DNA from: Syntrophomonadaceae bacterium
GTDB taxonomy: Bacteria > Bacillota > Dethiobacteria > DTU022
Direction of reading: 5' to 3'
DNA: 7,112 nt
Assembly (NCBI GenBank): GCA_007127255.1
Contig: SKZS01000091.1
Span: 1 to 7,112 of the forward strand
A program made the translations under genes and the position numbers. The notes below the pieces were generated by a model, which did not search any database, had not been told where the DNA came from, and saw only the letters and a program-made list of their open reading frames with translations. Every line of letters starts with the position of its first letter. Positions within the stretch are counted from its first letter, which is position 1. Positions 1 through 6,094 of the stretch are shown piece after piece.

Positions 1-973
1 ACCTGCCAAGGCTGCTGCTTCCGGCAACAGCAGGGATATTATATGTCTTTAGCAGCTCAACTAAATTTAAGATTTGTTTCTCCCAGATTTCCCGTTCCGG
101 GGGCTGAAACCCTGCCATGGGGTAAACAAGGCCCAGCGTTTCATACTTTTCCAGGCCGAGCTGTCTGTAGGGCAGCAGCTGAACCTGTAAAACGTTTTTG
201 CCCAGCCTGCCTGCTATAAAATCGGCCGTGGCCCTGATATTTTCCTCGTCGTCGTTGTGGCCAAATATGACAGGAATGCGGACGATCAGGGGTATTTTTC
301 TTTGCGCCGTTTCTATAATATTTTGCAGGATTATTTCATTTCCAACACCGGTATACTCCCGGTGCTTGTGCGTGTCCATATGCTTGATATCGGTTATAAC
401 CAGGTCGACAAAGGGGTATATGCGCTCCAGGATAGATTGATCTACGTAGTGTTCTGTCTCCAGGCAGGTATGGATTTTCTGCCTGCGGCATTCTTGCAGT
501 ACGGCTAAGCTGAACTGCCACTGGACAAGTGGATCGCCGCCGGAGAGGGTAACTCCGCCGCCTGATTTATTGTAAAAATCGAGATCGGCCAGGATCTCCT
601 CAACTACTTCTCCGGCGGTATAGCTCCTGCCCCATATGACCAGGGCGTCGGCAGGGCAGGCATCAGCGCAGGCCAGGCAGCGCGTGCATTTATCCCGGTC
701 AATGGCGGTGACCAGGCCTTCTTCTACCATAAAGGAGTTGCCCTCTTCAGGGCAGGCCTCGAGGCAATAACCGCATTTTTTTACCCCTATACAGCGGGCT
801 TTGTATACACCTACCTCCGGGTAAGGCCTTATATTTTCCGGGTTGCTGCACCAAATGCAGCGCAGCGGGCATCCTTTCAAAAATACTTCTGTGCGAATGC
901 CGGGGCCGTCATGGACTGTAAACCTCTGAATATTAGTTACATAACCCCTGGTTTGCAGATCGCCTTGTCCCAT
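1..973 (-). CDS. Glycyl radical enzyme activating enzyme (radical SAM), 3' end cut by window edge
   Basis: Partial gene: 324 codons are readable from the ATG at 973 and the frame is still open at position 1. Family members are about 300-330 residues, so little is missing. The radical-SAM motif CPLRCIWC (Cys35, Cys39, Cys42) follows the family signature HDGPGIRTEVFLKG. An inserted ferredoxin-type domain holds two 4Fe-4S motifs: C61-x5-C67-x2-C70-x3-C74-P and C96-x2-C99-x2-C102-x3-C106-P. The SAM-contacting motif reads SGGDPLVQ (residues 144-151), with Asp in place of the more usual Glu. DIKHMD (195-200) and the TGVGNE segment follow. The family cleaves S-adenosylmethionine and abstracts hydrogen from the glycine of the partner GRE. 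It starts 38 bp after the GRE stop on the same strand, so the partner is clearly the adjacent GRE. The ribosome site is weak (AAGGCAG, rather far upstream), which suggests low expression relative to the GRE. Family assignment is firm; the substrate pathway is unknown. Confidence 0.95.
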   Translation of the reverse strand, partial: MGQGDLQTRGYVTNIQRFTVHDGPGIRTEVFLKGCPLRCIWCSNPENIRPYPEVGVYKARCIGVKKCGYCLEACPEEGNSFMVEEGLVTAIDRDKCTRCLACADACPADALVIWGRSYTAGEVVEEILADLDFYNKSGGGVTLSGGDPLVQWQFSLAVLQECRRQKIHTCLETEHYVDQSILERIYPFVDLVITDIKHMDTHKHREYTGVGNEIILQNIIETAQRKIPLIVRIPVIFGHNDDEENIRATADFIAGRLGKNVLQVQLLPYRQLGLEKYETLGLVYPMAGFQPPEREIWEKQILNLVELLKTYNIPAVAGSSSLGR

Positions 974-1011
974 ATTATTTTATACAACTGCCTTATTTAA
1001 AGTTAGTTTAA

Positions 1012-3540
1012 TCAATCAAATGACAGCTCGGTTCTACCCATGATGTCATACTGCAGGGGTTTGCTTAGCTCAACGAAGAAGGCGCTGTAGCCGGCCACCC
1101 TGACCAGCAGGTACTTGTACTCTTCCGGGTTCTCCAGGGCCCGTTCCAGGGTCTCCCTGCTGATAATGTTAAACTGGCTGTGCATTCCCTTGCGGTCGAA
1201 GTAAACCTCAAGCAGGGATATAAGATTGTCACGGCCGGCCTCCCCGGTGACGCAGGAAGGGGAAAATTTCCAGTTCAGCAGGGTGCCGTTGCCGGCCCTG
1301 ATGTGGTCCAGCTTGGTTACCGACTTGGCTATGGCGCTGGGACCCCTGACATCGTGTGACCCGGCCCAGGTATGGACGGGGCCGAGACAGTCTGAAATGG
1401 GTTCCAGAGCTACCCTGCCATCGGCCGAGGCCCACTGGGTGAATCCCAAAGCAGTATTGGCCGAAACGGAATAGATTCCCGGCACATATTTGCCGCCGCG
1501 CGAGTTGGGCCGATCTTCTACATGCTTGCAGTAGGTATCGGTGGCAAACCTGGCCAGCTCGTCGGCGTAATCATCATCGTTGCCATAATGATGAACTTTT
1601 TCGCTGTTGACTAAGGCATAGAGCGCTTCTTCGCCGACCCAGTTATTTTCAAGAGCGTTAAGAAAGCGCTCGGCGGTAACTTTTTTCTGATCAAAGATGA
1701 GCTGTTTTATTGCGGCCATACCGTCGGCGGTGGTGCCTACCCCCACGGCCTGCGGACCGGTATAGTTATACCTGGCCCCGCCGGCGGAGATATCGATGCC
1801 TCTTTCGGTGCAGTCATCAATCAGGTTTGAAAGGTAAGGCAGGGGCTTTAATCTTTGATGGACGCGGTCCATCACTTCAATACCGCTGATCATCAAATCG
1901 ACCCAGTAAGCCATCTGTTTGTCATAGGCTGCGAGGACCTGGTCAAAAGAATCGAAGTCGGTTAAGCTGCCGGTTTGCGGCCCCAGGCGTTTGCCGATGC
2001 CGCTGCACTTTTCCCAGCGGTCGCAGTGTTGACCACAGCCGATGCAGCGGCCGTCGTTGATGGCCAGTTCTAAAATCTTGGCGATATTAAAGTAGGAGGC
2101 ATCATGCCAACCATATTCCTTGCCCCCGGCATCAATTTCCACGCACCCTACCACGTGATAATTCCTGGAGTCTTCCAGGGTTCGGCCGGTTCTTAGGGAG
2201 GCCGGGATGGCCGCCTGGTCGTTGAATACTTTCGGCTGTCCGGTACCGATACGGATTACGTTTACGGTCTTGACCTTTAATTCCCAGGGGGTGTTTTCAT
2301 GCCAGCGCACGGCAATCCAGGGCGCGCCGGAGCGGGTATGGGCAGTGGCATCAAGGCACATGAAAGTGAGATCATTGGTAGCATCCTTTCCTTCCTGGTC
2401 GACACCGCCTAAGGTAATGCTGTCTCCGCCCATTCCCCGGCCGGAGTTGGCAATGACCGTCATCCGGTCCCTGAGTTTGGTCCACCAGAGATGCTTGAAG
2501 AAGTATATTTCGATTAGCTCCTGGACTTCTTCTTTAGTCATCTCTCCTGTTTCAATATCCCTCCGGTAAAAGGGCTCCATAAACTGGTCGAAACGGCCAA
2601 TAGAAACCGAATGGCCGTTGCTTTCAATCAGGATAATTGTAGTGGCCAGGTATAAGAGCTGCAAGGCTTCCCAGAATGTGCGCGGCGGGTTTTCAGCCAC
2701 CCACTGACAGTTGGCAGCCACTTTAAAAAGCTCCTGGCGGCGCTGCGGGTCTCTTTCTTTTTCCGCCATTTGCTCTGCCAGCGCTGCGTAGCGCCGGATA
2801 TAGCCGGCGGCCGCCTCGAGGGTAATTATTTCAGCCCGGTAAAAATCTCTTTTAGCCTGGTTTTCAGCGTCGGACTGTTCGAGCTCGTCGATCTTTTCCT
2901 GAACCAGGCTGATTAGCCCGTTAAACCCATGGGTGAAAAGTTTTTCGTAATTGGCCTGGAGGTGGCCAATCCCTCCATACATGAAGAGGTTAAGCAGGTA
3001 AAATCCCTTTTCTAAGTTGGTGCCCTTTTTTTCATCATCGGACAGTTCGGAAATGATTACCTCGTCGATCGATTTGCCTTTCCAGTAATCCGCAATCTTT
3101 TTTAGATGCTTTTTCGATTGCCTGGACATGTAATACTGGTCGTGCAGTCTTTTTTCCAGGGGGTGGTTGTCAATTTCGTCCAGGACCCAGTTTAAAGAGT
3201 GCTCGGGAAAAATTGGCGCGCACTTGATCGGCGCCGCCATCTCACCGGCTATTAGTTCGTCTTCGCGAATACTTATCATAACGTTTTCCAGAACATTGGC
3301 CAGGGCCAGTGCACATTTAACAACCTTCGGCTCATGTTCGTTATTTTGGTAGGCTTCAGTTACCAGGCAGGCCCGGTGGTGATCTGCCGTAAACTCGGTT
3401 TCTAAAACCTTTTTTGCAAAGCGGTTAACCCGGGGGAAAGGTGAAGTATCTTTTCCCATATGCCCGTCTGAAACAGGCCACTCGTGATCGAAAGGAATAA
3501 TCCCGATCGGTTTTTCTTGGACTGCAGACTCTCTACTCAT
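1012..3540 (-). CDS. Glycyl radical enzyme, PFL-like family, substrate unassigned
   Basis: A large cytoplasmic GRE, 842 residues from the ATG at 3540, or 852 from an in-frame ATG at 3570. I prefer 3540 because GGGGTG lies 5 bases upstream of it, while the outer ATG has no ribosome site. Residues below use the 852 numbering. The PFL-type barrel spans roughly 45-720, with FPEHSLNW (121-128) and GGIGHLQANYEKL. The thiyl cysteine is Cys476 in VVGCVEID, with Glu478 two residues on. This C-x-E pattern is known from GRE dehydratases, lyases and decarboxylases. The C-terminal glycyl radical loop is VRVAGYSAFF (Gly827), preceded by GNGTLLNWKFSP. Between DGR (506-508) and LGPQTGS lies a four-Cys loop, C509-x2-C512-x3-C516-x5-C522, which I do not recognise from classical PFL. 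No BssB/C-like or HPAD-like small subunit gene is nearby. It lies between the SCP2-like gene and its activase in one operon. Pyruvate formate-lyase itself is unlikely because the adjacent Cys-Cys pair is absent. Confidence 0.95.
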   Translation of the reverse strand: MSRESAVQEKPIGIIPFDHEWPVSDGHMGKDTSPFPRVNRFAKKVLETEFTADHHRACLVTEAYQNNEHEPKVVKCALALANVLENVMISIREDELIAGEMAAPIKCAPIFPEHSLNWVLDEIDNHPLEKRLHDQYYMSRQSKKHLKKIADYWKGKSIDEVIISELSDDEKKGTNLEKGFYLLNLFMYGGIGHLQANYEKLFTHGFNGLISLVQEKIDELEQSDAENQAKRDFYRAEIITLEAAAGYIRRYAALAEQMAEKERDPQRRQELFKVAANCQWVAENPPRTFWEALQLLYLATTIILIESNGHSVSIGRFDQFMEPFYRRDIETGEMTKEEVQELIEIYFFKHLWWTKLRDRMTVIANSGRGMGGDSITLGGVDQEGKDATNDLTFMCLDATAHTRSGAPWIAVRWHENTPWELKVKTVNVIRIGTGQPKVFNDQAAIPASLRTGRTLEDSRNYHVVGCVEIDAGGKEYGWHDASYFNIAKILELAINDGRCIGCGQHCDRWEKCSGIGKRLGPQTGSLTDFDSFDQVLAAYDKQMAYWVDLMISGIEVMDRVHQRLKPLPYLSNLIDDCTERGIDISAGGARYNYTGPQAVGVGTTADGMAAIKQLIFDQKKVTAERFLNALENNWVGEEALYALVNSEKVHHYGNDDDYADELARFATDTYCKHVEDRPNSRGGKYVPGIYSVSANTALGFTQWASADGRVALEPISDCLGPVHTWAGSHDVRGPSAIAKSVTKLDHIRAGNGTLLNWKFSPSCVTGEAGRDNLISLLEVYFDRKGMHSQFNIISRETLERALENPEEYKYLLVRVAGYSAFFVELSKPLQYDIMGRTELSFD

Positions 3541-3571
3541 TGCAGCACCCCGCTTTTCTGATACCGGCATT

Positions 3572-3591
3572 CTGGCCGGCCAGTTTTTTTT
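3572..3591. other. 12-bp perfect palindrome with adjacent T8 tract between SCP2-like and GRE genes
   Basis: CTGGCCGGCCAG (3572-3583) is a perfect palindrome followed on the plus strand by eight T (3584-3591). It lies just after the SCP2-like stop and just before the outer GRE ATG. On the operon mRNA the order is A-tract then hairpin, so it is not a terminator for the operon. It could terminate antisense transcription or act as an mRNA processing or stability hairpin. The role is inferred. Confidence 0.4.
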
Positions 3592-3593
3592 AC

Positions 3594-3962
3594 TTAGCTT
3601 GCCTGCTTTGCTGTCATTATGGAAAGGGCTTTCGAAAACCAGGCAAAATCCTTAAAATTACCATCCACAACCAGCTTTCGCTCCGTCAGCGCGGCCAGCG
3701 AAGCTTCTTCATTGCCGGAGGTCATCACTTTAAAAGCTGTTTCCGGGTCATCCCAGACCATGGCAAAATCAGCTTCGTGCACCCCCGGAACTGAAGACAC
3801 CTTGCCTCTGTTAAAGATGTAGAGCCTTCCCTGGCTGTTGTCTGCTGTTTTGATCTGGGCTTTTAAATTTTTATCCTTGATGTATTTAATGAAGGCCGGG
3901 TTCTTTTTTGAGGCGCCTCTTAACTTAACCGAAAGCAAATAAAGTAGAAGCTTAAATTTCAT
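3594..3962 (-). CDS. Small SCP2-like (sterol carrier domain) protein
   Basis: A 122-residue protein, first gene of the GRE operon. The start is fixed by AGGAGGAGGG immediately upstream of the ATG at 3962. The frame stays open further upstream, but that extension runs through repeat hairpins and the promoter and is not coding. The sequence resembles the small SCP2 sterol-carrier fold: GRLYIFNRGKVSSVPG (45-60), a strand with DFAMVWDDPETAFKVMTSG (65-83), then a helix and VVDGNFKDFAWFSKAL (98-113). Such domains form a hydrophobic ligand-binding cavity and bind lipids or acyl groups. The first 15 residues are basic and hydrophobic but lack a clear signal cleavage site. The stop is 53 bp from the preferred GRE start. 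The context suggests it binds or delivers a hydrophobic substrate or product of the GRE; that is inference. The family call rests on pattern recognition and is less sure than the existence of the gene. Confidence 0.75.
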   Translation of the reverse strand: MKFKLLLYLLSVKLRGASKKNPAFIKYIKDKNLKAQIKTADNSQGRLYIFNRGKVSSVPGVHEADFAMVWDDPETAFKVMTSGNEEASLAALTERKLVVDGNFKDFAWFSKALSIMTAKQAS

Positions 3963-3963
3963 G

Positions 3964-3975
3964 ACCCTCCTCCTC
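3964..3975 (-). promoter_or_regulatory. Strong ribosome binding site of the SCP2-like gene
   Basis: AGGAGGAGGG lies a few bases before the ATG at 3962. It decides the start of the SCP2-like gene against the much longer open frame that extends to 4292. Confidence 0.8.
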
Positions 3976-3983
3976 TTAATAGT

Positions 3984-4012
3984 AAGATAGCAAGATAGCG
4001 CTTTTATGTCAA
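3984..4012 (-). promoter_or_regulatory. Sigma-70-type promoter of the SCP2-GRE-activase operon
   Basis: On the minus strand a perfect -35 TTGACA (4012-4007) is followed after exactly 17 bases by TATCTT (3989-3984), a 4/6 match to TATAAT. The ribosome site AGGAGGAGGG and the ATG at 3962 follow shortly after. The -10 lies in a tandem 8-bp repeat, GCTATCTT twice (3984-3999). No operator palindrome is obvious beyond this. Confidence 0.7.
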
Positions 4013-4024
4013 CTGAAAGACAAA

Positions 4025-4130
4025 GACAGGGGGACGTTTCTCCTGTCCCCTTTCTCTCAGCGGAAGACAGGGGGACGCTTCTCCTGTCTTCTTTTCGTTC
4101 TCGAAGAGACAGGAGAAACGTCCCCCTGTC
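4025..4130. repeat. REP-like hairpin cluster: three 23-bp copies, two direct and one inverted
   Basis: Copy A (4025-4047) and copy B (4066-4088) are direct copies of GACAGGGGGACG(T/C)TTCTCCTGTC differing at one base. Copy C (4108-4130) is the exact reverse complement of copy A. Each copy has GACAGG/CCTGTC ends and can fold by itself; copy B extends this to 9 bp (GAAGACAGG/CCTGTCTTC). B and C can also pair over 23 bp with one mismatch. This layout matches REP/BIME-type elements, which are mobilised by Y1 (RAYT) transposases; relics of such a transposase lie a few hundred bases to the right. The cluster ends 13 bp from the -35 of the GRE operon promoter. Confidence 0.85.
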
Positions 4131-4192
4131 CTTTCCCCGCGTCTTTGAGCATGTCAGCAACCTGTGCTGGGCACTTGAAAAATTCGACCTTC

Positions 4193-4375
4193 CTACCGAT
4201 CTATTTTTTGACCAAAAGCCGCCCCTAAAAGGGCAAATAAAAAAAATGCTGCAACCGCCAGCCCAAGCCAAAATAATAAGGTCCCGCCCCAAACCGGGCT
4301 TACATAAAAGCTTGCCGTTAAAGCCACGACCATAGCTATACCGTAAAGCAGAACTTCTCTTTGTCTCCTATTCAT
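4193..4375 (-). CDS. Small hypothetical membrane protein with two transmembrane helices
   Basis: A 60-residue protein from the ATG at 4375; an in-frame ATG at 4387 would add MGAK. The inner start is preferred because GGGGGC sits 5 bases before it and because it overlaps the stop of the frame upstream. A basic N-terminus (MNRRQRE) is followed by two hydrophobic stretches, about residues 8-26 and 31-53, separated by PVWGG, and then a short polar tail ending QKIDR. The charge pattern suggests the N-terminus is in the cytoplasm. I do not recognise a family. It is upstream of the GRE operon on the same strand but separated from it by the repeat cluster and the operon promoter, so a shared function is not implied. 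Confidence 0.5.
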   Translation of the reverse strand: MNRRQREVLLYGIAMVVALTASFYVSPVWGGTLLFWLGLAVAAFFLFALLGAAFGQKIDR

Positions 4376-4485
4376 TTTTGCCCCCATAAACCAGGAATTG
4401 TTCCAACTCTATCTTCTTTGCGACTGGTTGATAAACCTTTTTCCTGAAGCAGCTTGATTACTTTATTTTTTTGCTTATCGTAAAT
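4372..4485 (-). CDS. Possible 37-codon ORF with ATT start, overlapping the small membrane protein
   Basis: The frame encodes IYDKQKNKVIKLLQEKGL, continues through STSRKEDRVGTIPG and ends LWGQK. Its TGA overlaps the ATG of the downstream membrane protein (AATGA), the classic arrangement for translational coupling. A good ribosome site, AAGGAG (4499-4494), sits 8 bases before an ATT codon at 4485; no ATG, GTG or TTG lies in frame before the upstream TAA. The peptide has a plausible amphipathic helix and a charged linker. Either ATT is used as a rare start, the start codon has mutated and this is a decayed gene, or the frame is fortuitous. No family is recognised. Confidence 0.3.
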   Translation of the reverse strand: MYDKQKNKVIKLLQEKGLSTSRKEDRVGTIPGLWGQK

Positions 4486-4627
4486 CTGGATATCTCCTTA
4501 GGGTTTTTACATTTAACATCAATCTTAATTAGTCTAACTGCCCTCGTGGCATTCAATCGTTTCTATGATCATATTACAAACATCGGTTTTTATTCTTTTC
4601 AAAGATAAGCTTAATCTATAAATCTAT

Positions 4628-4763
4628 AGTGCCTTAGTCAAAATGGGAAAGTTTATCAGTAAGACAACTGGACGGTTAACTGTTATTAACAGGGGGTTAT
4701 ACAGATAGCATAAAAGGTTGGTGTCAACAACCCTGTCCCTTTGACACGCCAGGCTAAGGCACT
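4628..4763. mobile_element. Decayed mobile element relic bounded by 10-bp inverted repeats (left copy)
   Basis: AGTGCCTTAG at 4628-4637 is matched by its exact reverse complement CTAAGGCACT at 4754-4763, with inner TCAAA/TTTGA also complementary. Inside lies a 100-bp sequence (4647-4746) about 83% identical to 6128-6228. In plus-strand translation it starts ESLSVRQLDG and then hits a stop, because of a one-base deletion relative to the right copy. It ends with an imperfect 17-bp palindrome (4716-4732). I read it as the 3' end of a Y1 transposase gene that has lost most of its length. No clear target-site duplication is seen. Confidence 0.55.
4647..4746 (+). repeat. Direct repeat (left copy) of 6128-6228
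   Basis: The partner of the right copy, with a one-base deletion around 4674 that breaks the transposase frame. The near-identical blocks CAGTAAGACAACT and GTCAACAACCC make the relationship clear. Confidence 0.85.
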
Positions 4764-4783
4764 CATACCGCCAACATCATTAA

Positions 4784-4812
4784 TCGACATCATATATACC
4801 TAATGATACAAT
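4784..4812 (+). promoter_or_regulatory. Sigma-70-type promoter of the sugar dehydrogenase gene
   Basis: TCGACA (4784-4789, one base off TTGACA) is followed after 17 bases by TACAAT (4807-4812, one base off TATAAT). It lies about 45 bp upstream of the start codon and just inside the left transposase relic, so the gene carries its own promoter. Confidence 0.6.
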
Positions 4813-4841
4813 AACTAAAAATATCAATTATTCATTCACCC

Positions 4842-4849
4842 GGAGGTGG
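4842..4849 (+). promoter_or_regulatory. Ribosome binding site of the sugar dehydrogenase gene
   Basis: GGAGGTGG, close to the full anti-Shine-Dalgarno complement, lies 7 bases before the ATG at 4857 and fixes that start. Confidence 0.8.
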
Positions 4850-4856
4850 TAAGCCG

Positions 4857-6074
4857 ATGAGACGAAAAATACTCATATTCACTTCTATCGCGGTCTTAAT
4901 ATTGTTAGGTTTGACAGCCTATTATATGATGCAGCAGGGCAGGTTTATTGACGAAACGGCTCGCGTTGACAAACCTATTGCTCAACCGGTCAGAGATGTA
5001 GAGCCAGTACTCGAGATAGTCGCTGAAGATCTGGGCCTTATCTGGGCGATTGATTTCTTGCCAGGCACTTCAAAATTACTGGCCACCGAAAATTCAGGCT
5101 CGATGTTCCTAATCGATACTGAGACACTCGAAGTTGCAGAGATTGCCGGTGCACCTGAGGTCGCATCAGGCGGACAGGGCGGTTTGCTTGATGTGACAGT
5201 ATCGCCCGACTTTGAAGATGATAGCCTCATCTACCTAACATATTCTGCCTCGAATGAAGCGGGGGCCTCGGCAACCCACCTGGCCCGTGCGACGCTAAAC
5301 TTAGATGAGCGAAGATTAAGCGGCATAGATGTGCTGTATGTCGCCGAACCTTTCCTGAGCGGCACGTCCCATTATGGATCCCGGGTAGTGGTACAAGGTG
5401 ATTATCTATACATGACTATCGGTGACCGCGGGGACAAGAGCTTCGACAACCATGTATCACAAGATACGACCAATGTATTAGGCACAACCATTCGTCTGCT
5501 GCGCGATGGCACGATACCTGAAGATAATCCGTTTGTCGATGACGTAAGTGTGCGTGATGAAATTTACACTTATGGCCACCGCAACTCGCAGGGTATGACC
5601 ATACACCCGGAAACTGGAGAGATCTGGCAAAGCGAGCATGGAGAAAATGACGGCGATGAGATTAATATCATTCGCGGGGGAAACAACTATGGGTGGCCGA
5701 TAGCTACCTATGGTTGTAGCTATGCCACTGGACAAGATATCGGGGTCTTTCCTGAAGATCGTGATGACACGATTAACCCTGTGCATTACTGGGAGTGCGG
5801 CAGTGGCGGATTTCCACCAGCCGGTATGACCTTTTATGATGCCGATGGGTTTGCAGACTGGCAGGGCGACCTCTTTGTCGGCGGTCTGGCCGGTCAATAC
5901 CTGGCACACTTCCGGGTCACCGGTGATGGACTTGAGGAACTTAACCCGCTACTTGCAGATGAAGGCTGGCGTTTCCGCGACGTTGCAGTCGGTTATCATG
6001 ATGGTGCCATCTATTCTGCAGTTGAAGGGCGCAGCGTCTCAATCATTCGGATCGTACCCAAACCGGTCGAATGA
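4857..6074 (+). CDS. PQQ-dependent sugar dehydrogenase (GSDH family, YliI/Asd-like), membrane-anchored
   Basis: 405 residues. A basic N-terminus and one hydrophobic stretch (about residues 5-25) form a signal anchor, so the beta-propeller domain should lie outside the cytoplasmic membrane. Family motifs are in order: GGQGGLLDVTVSPDF (105-119), TSHYGSR (170-176) with His172 in the place of the catalytic base of soluble glucose dehydrogenase, IGDRGD (188-193), YGHRNSQG (239-246), EHGENDGDEINII (260-272) and NNYGWP (276-281). Cys287 and Cys314 could form a disulfide. Known relatives oxidise aldose sugars at C1 using PQQ and Ca2+ and pass electrons to a quinone or other acceptor. The length fits a full-length YliI-type protein plus anchor. 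The gene stands alone, opposite in orientation to its neighbours, between two transposase relics, and no PQQ synthesis gene is visible. The family is firm; the substrate is unknown and acquisition by transfer is inferred. Confidence 0.92.
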   Translation: MRRKILIFTSIAVLILLGLTAYYMMQQGRFIDETARVDKPIAQPVRDVEPVLEIVAEDLGLIWAIDFLPGTSKLLATENSGSMFLIDTETLEVAEIAGAPEVASGGQGGLLDVTVSPDFEDDSLIYLTYSASNEAGASATHLARATLNLDERRLSGIDVLYVAEPFLSGTSHYGSRVVVQGDYLYMTIGDRGDKSFDNHVSQDTTNVLGTTIRLLRDGTIPEDNPFVDDVSVRDEIYTYGHRNSQGMTIHPETGEIWQSEHGENDGDEINIIRGGNNYGWPIATYGCSYATGQDIGVFPEDRDDTINPVHYWECGSGGFPPAGMTFYDADGFADWQGDLFVGGLAGQYLAHFRVTGDGLEELNPLLADEGWRFRDVAVGYHDGAIYSAVEGRSVSIIRIVPKPVE

Positions 6075-6094
6075 CCTCTGACCATATTACCTGA

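Larger units (their letters stand above)
4486..4856. other. Intergenic stretch between divergent genes
   Basis: 371 bp without a confident gene. It is AT-rich from 4500 to 4640, with a TATGATCATA palindrome at about 4566-4575. It then holds the transposase relic with its inverted-repeat ends (4628-4763), followed by the promoter and ribosome site of the plus-strand sugar dehydrogenase. A promoter for the minus-strand small genes should also lie in 4500-4620, but no hexamer pair there is convincing. Confidence 0.6.

Noticed and set aside
198..521. Short frames on both strands between 198 and 521
   Set aside because: They overlap the radical-SAM activase frame, which shows clear family motifs throughout.
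1226..3352. Short plus-strand and alternative minus-strand frames inside the GRE gene
   Set aside because: Shadows of the GRE coding sequence with no motifs of their own.
1012..3540. Assignment of the GRE as pyruvate formate-lyase or benzylsuccinate synthase
   Set aside because: It lacks the adjacent Cys-Cys of PFL, and no small-subunit genes like those of benzylsuccinate synthase are present; the C-x-E motif points elsewhere, but no specific substrate can be justified.
4025..4130. CRISPR-like short repeats
   Set aside because: Only three copies, one inverted, each self-palindromic and with unequal spacings of 18 and 19 bp; this fits REP-type elements, not a CRISPR array.
3594..4292. Long 232-residue minus-strand frame containing the SCP2-like gene
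   Set aside because: Its first 110 residues read through the REP-like hairpins and the promoter. The strong ribosome site at 3964-3975 marks the ATG at 3962 as the start.
4006..4335. 109-residue plus-strand frame
   Set aside because: It runs over the repeat hairpins and antisense to the small membrane protein; low-complexity charged translation with no ribosome site.
4982..6081. Frames overlapping the sugar dehydrogenase (4982-5230, 5478-5909, 5836-6081)
   Set aside because: The GSDH-family motifs span the whole 4857-6074 frame, so these are shadows.
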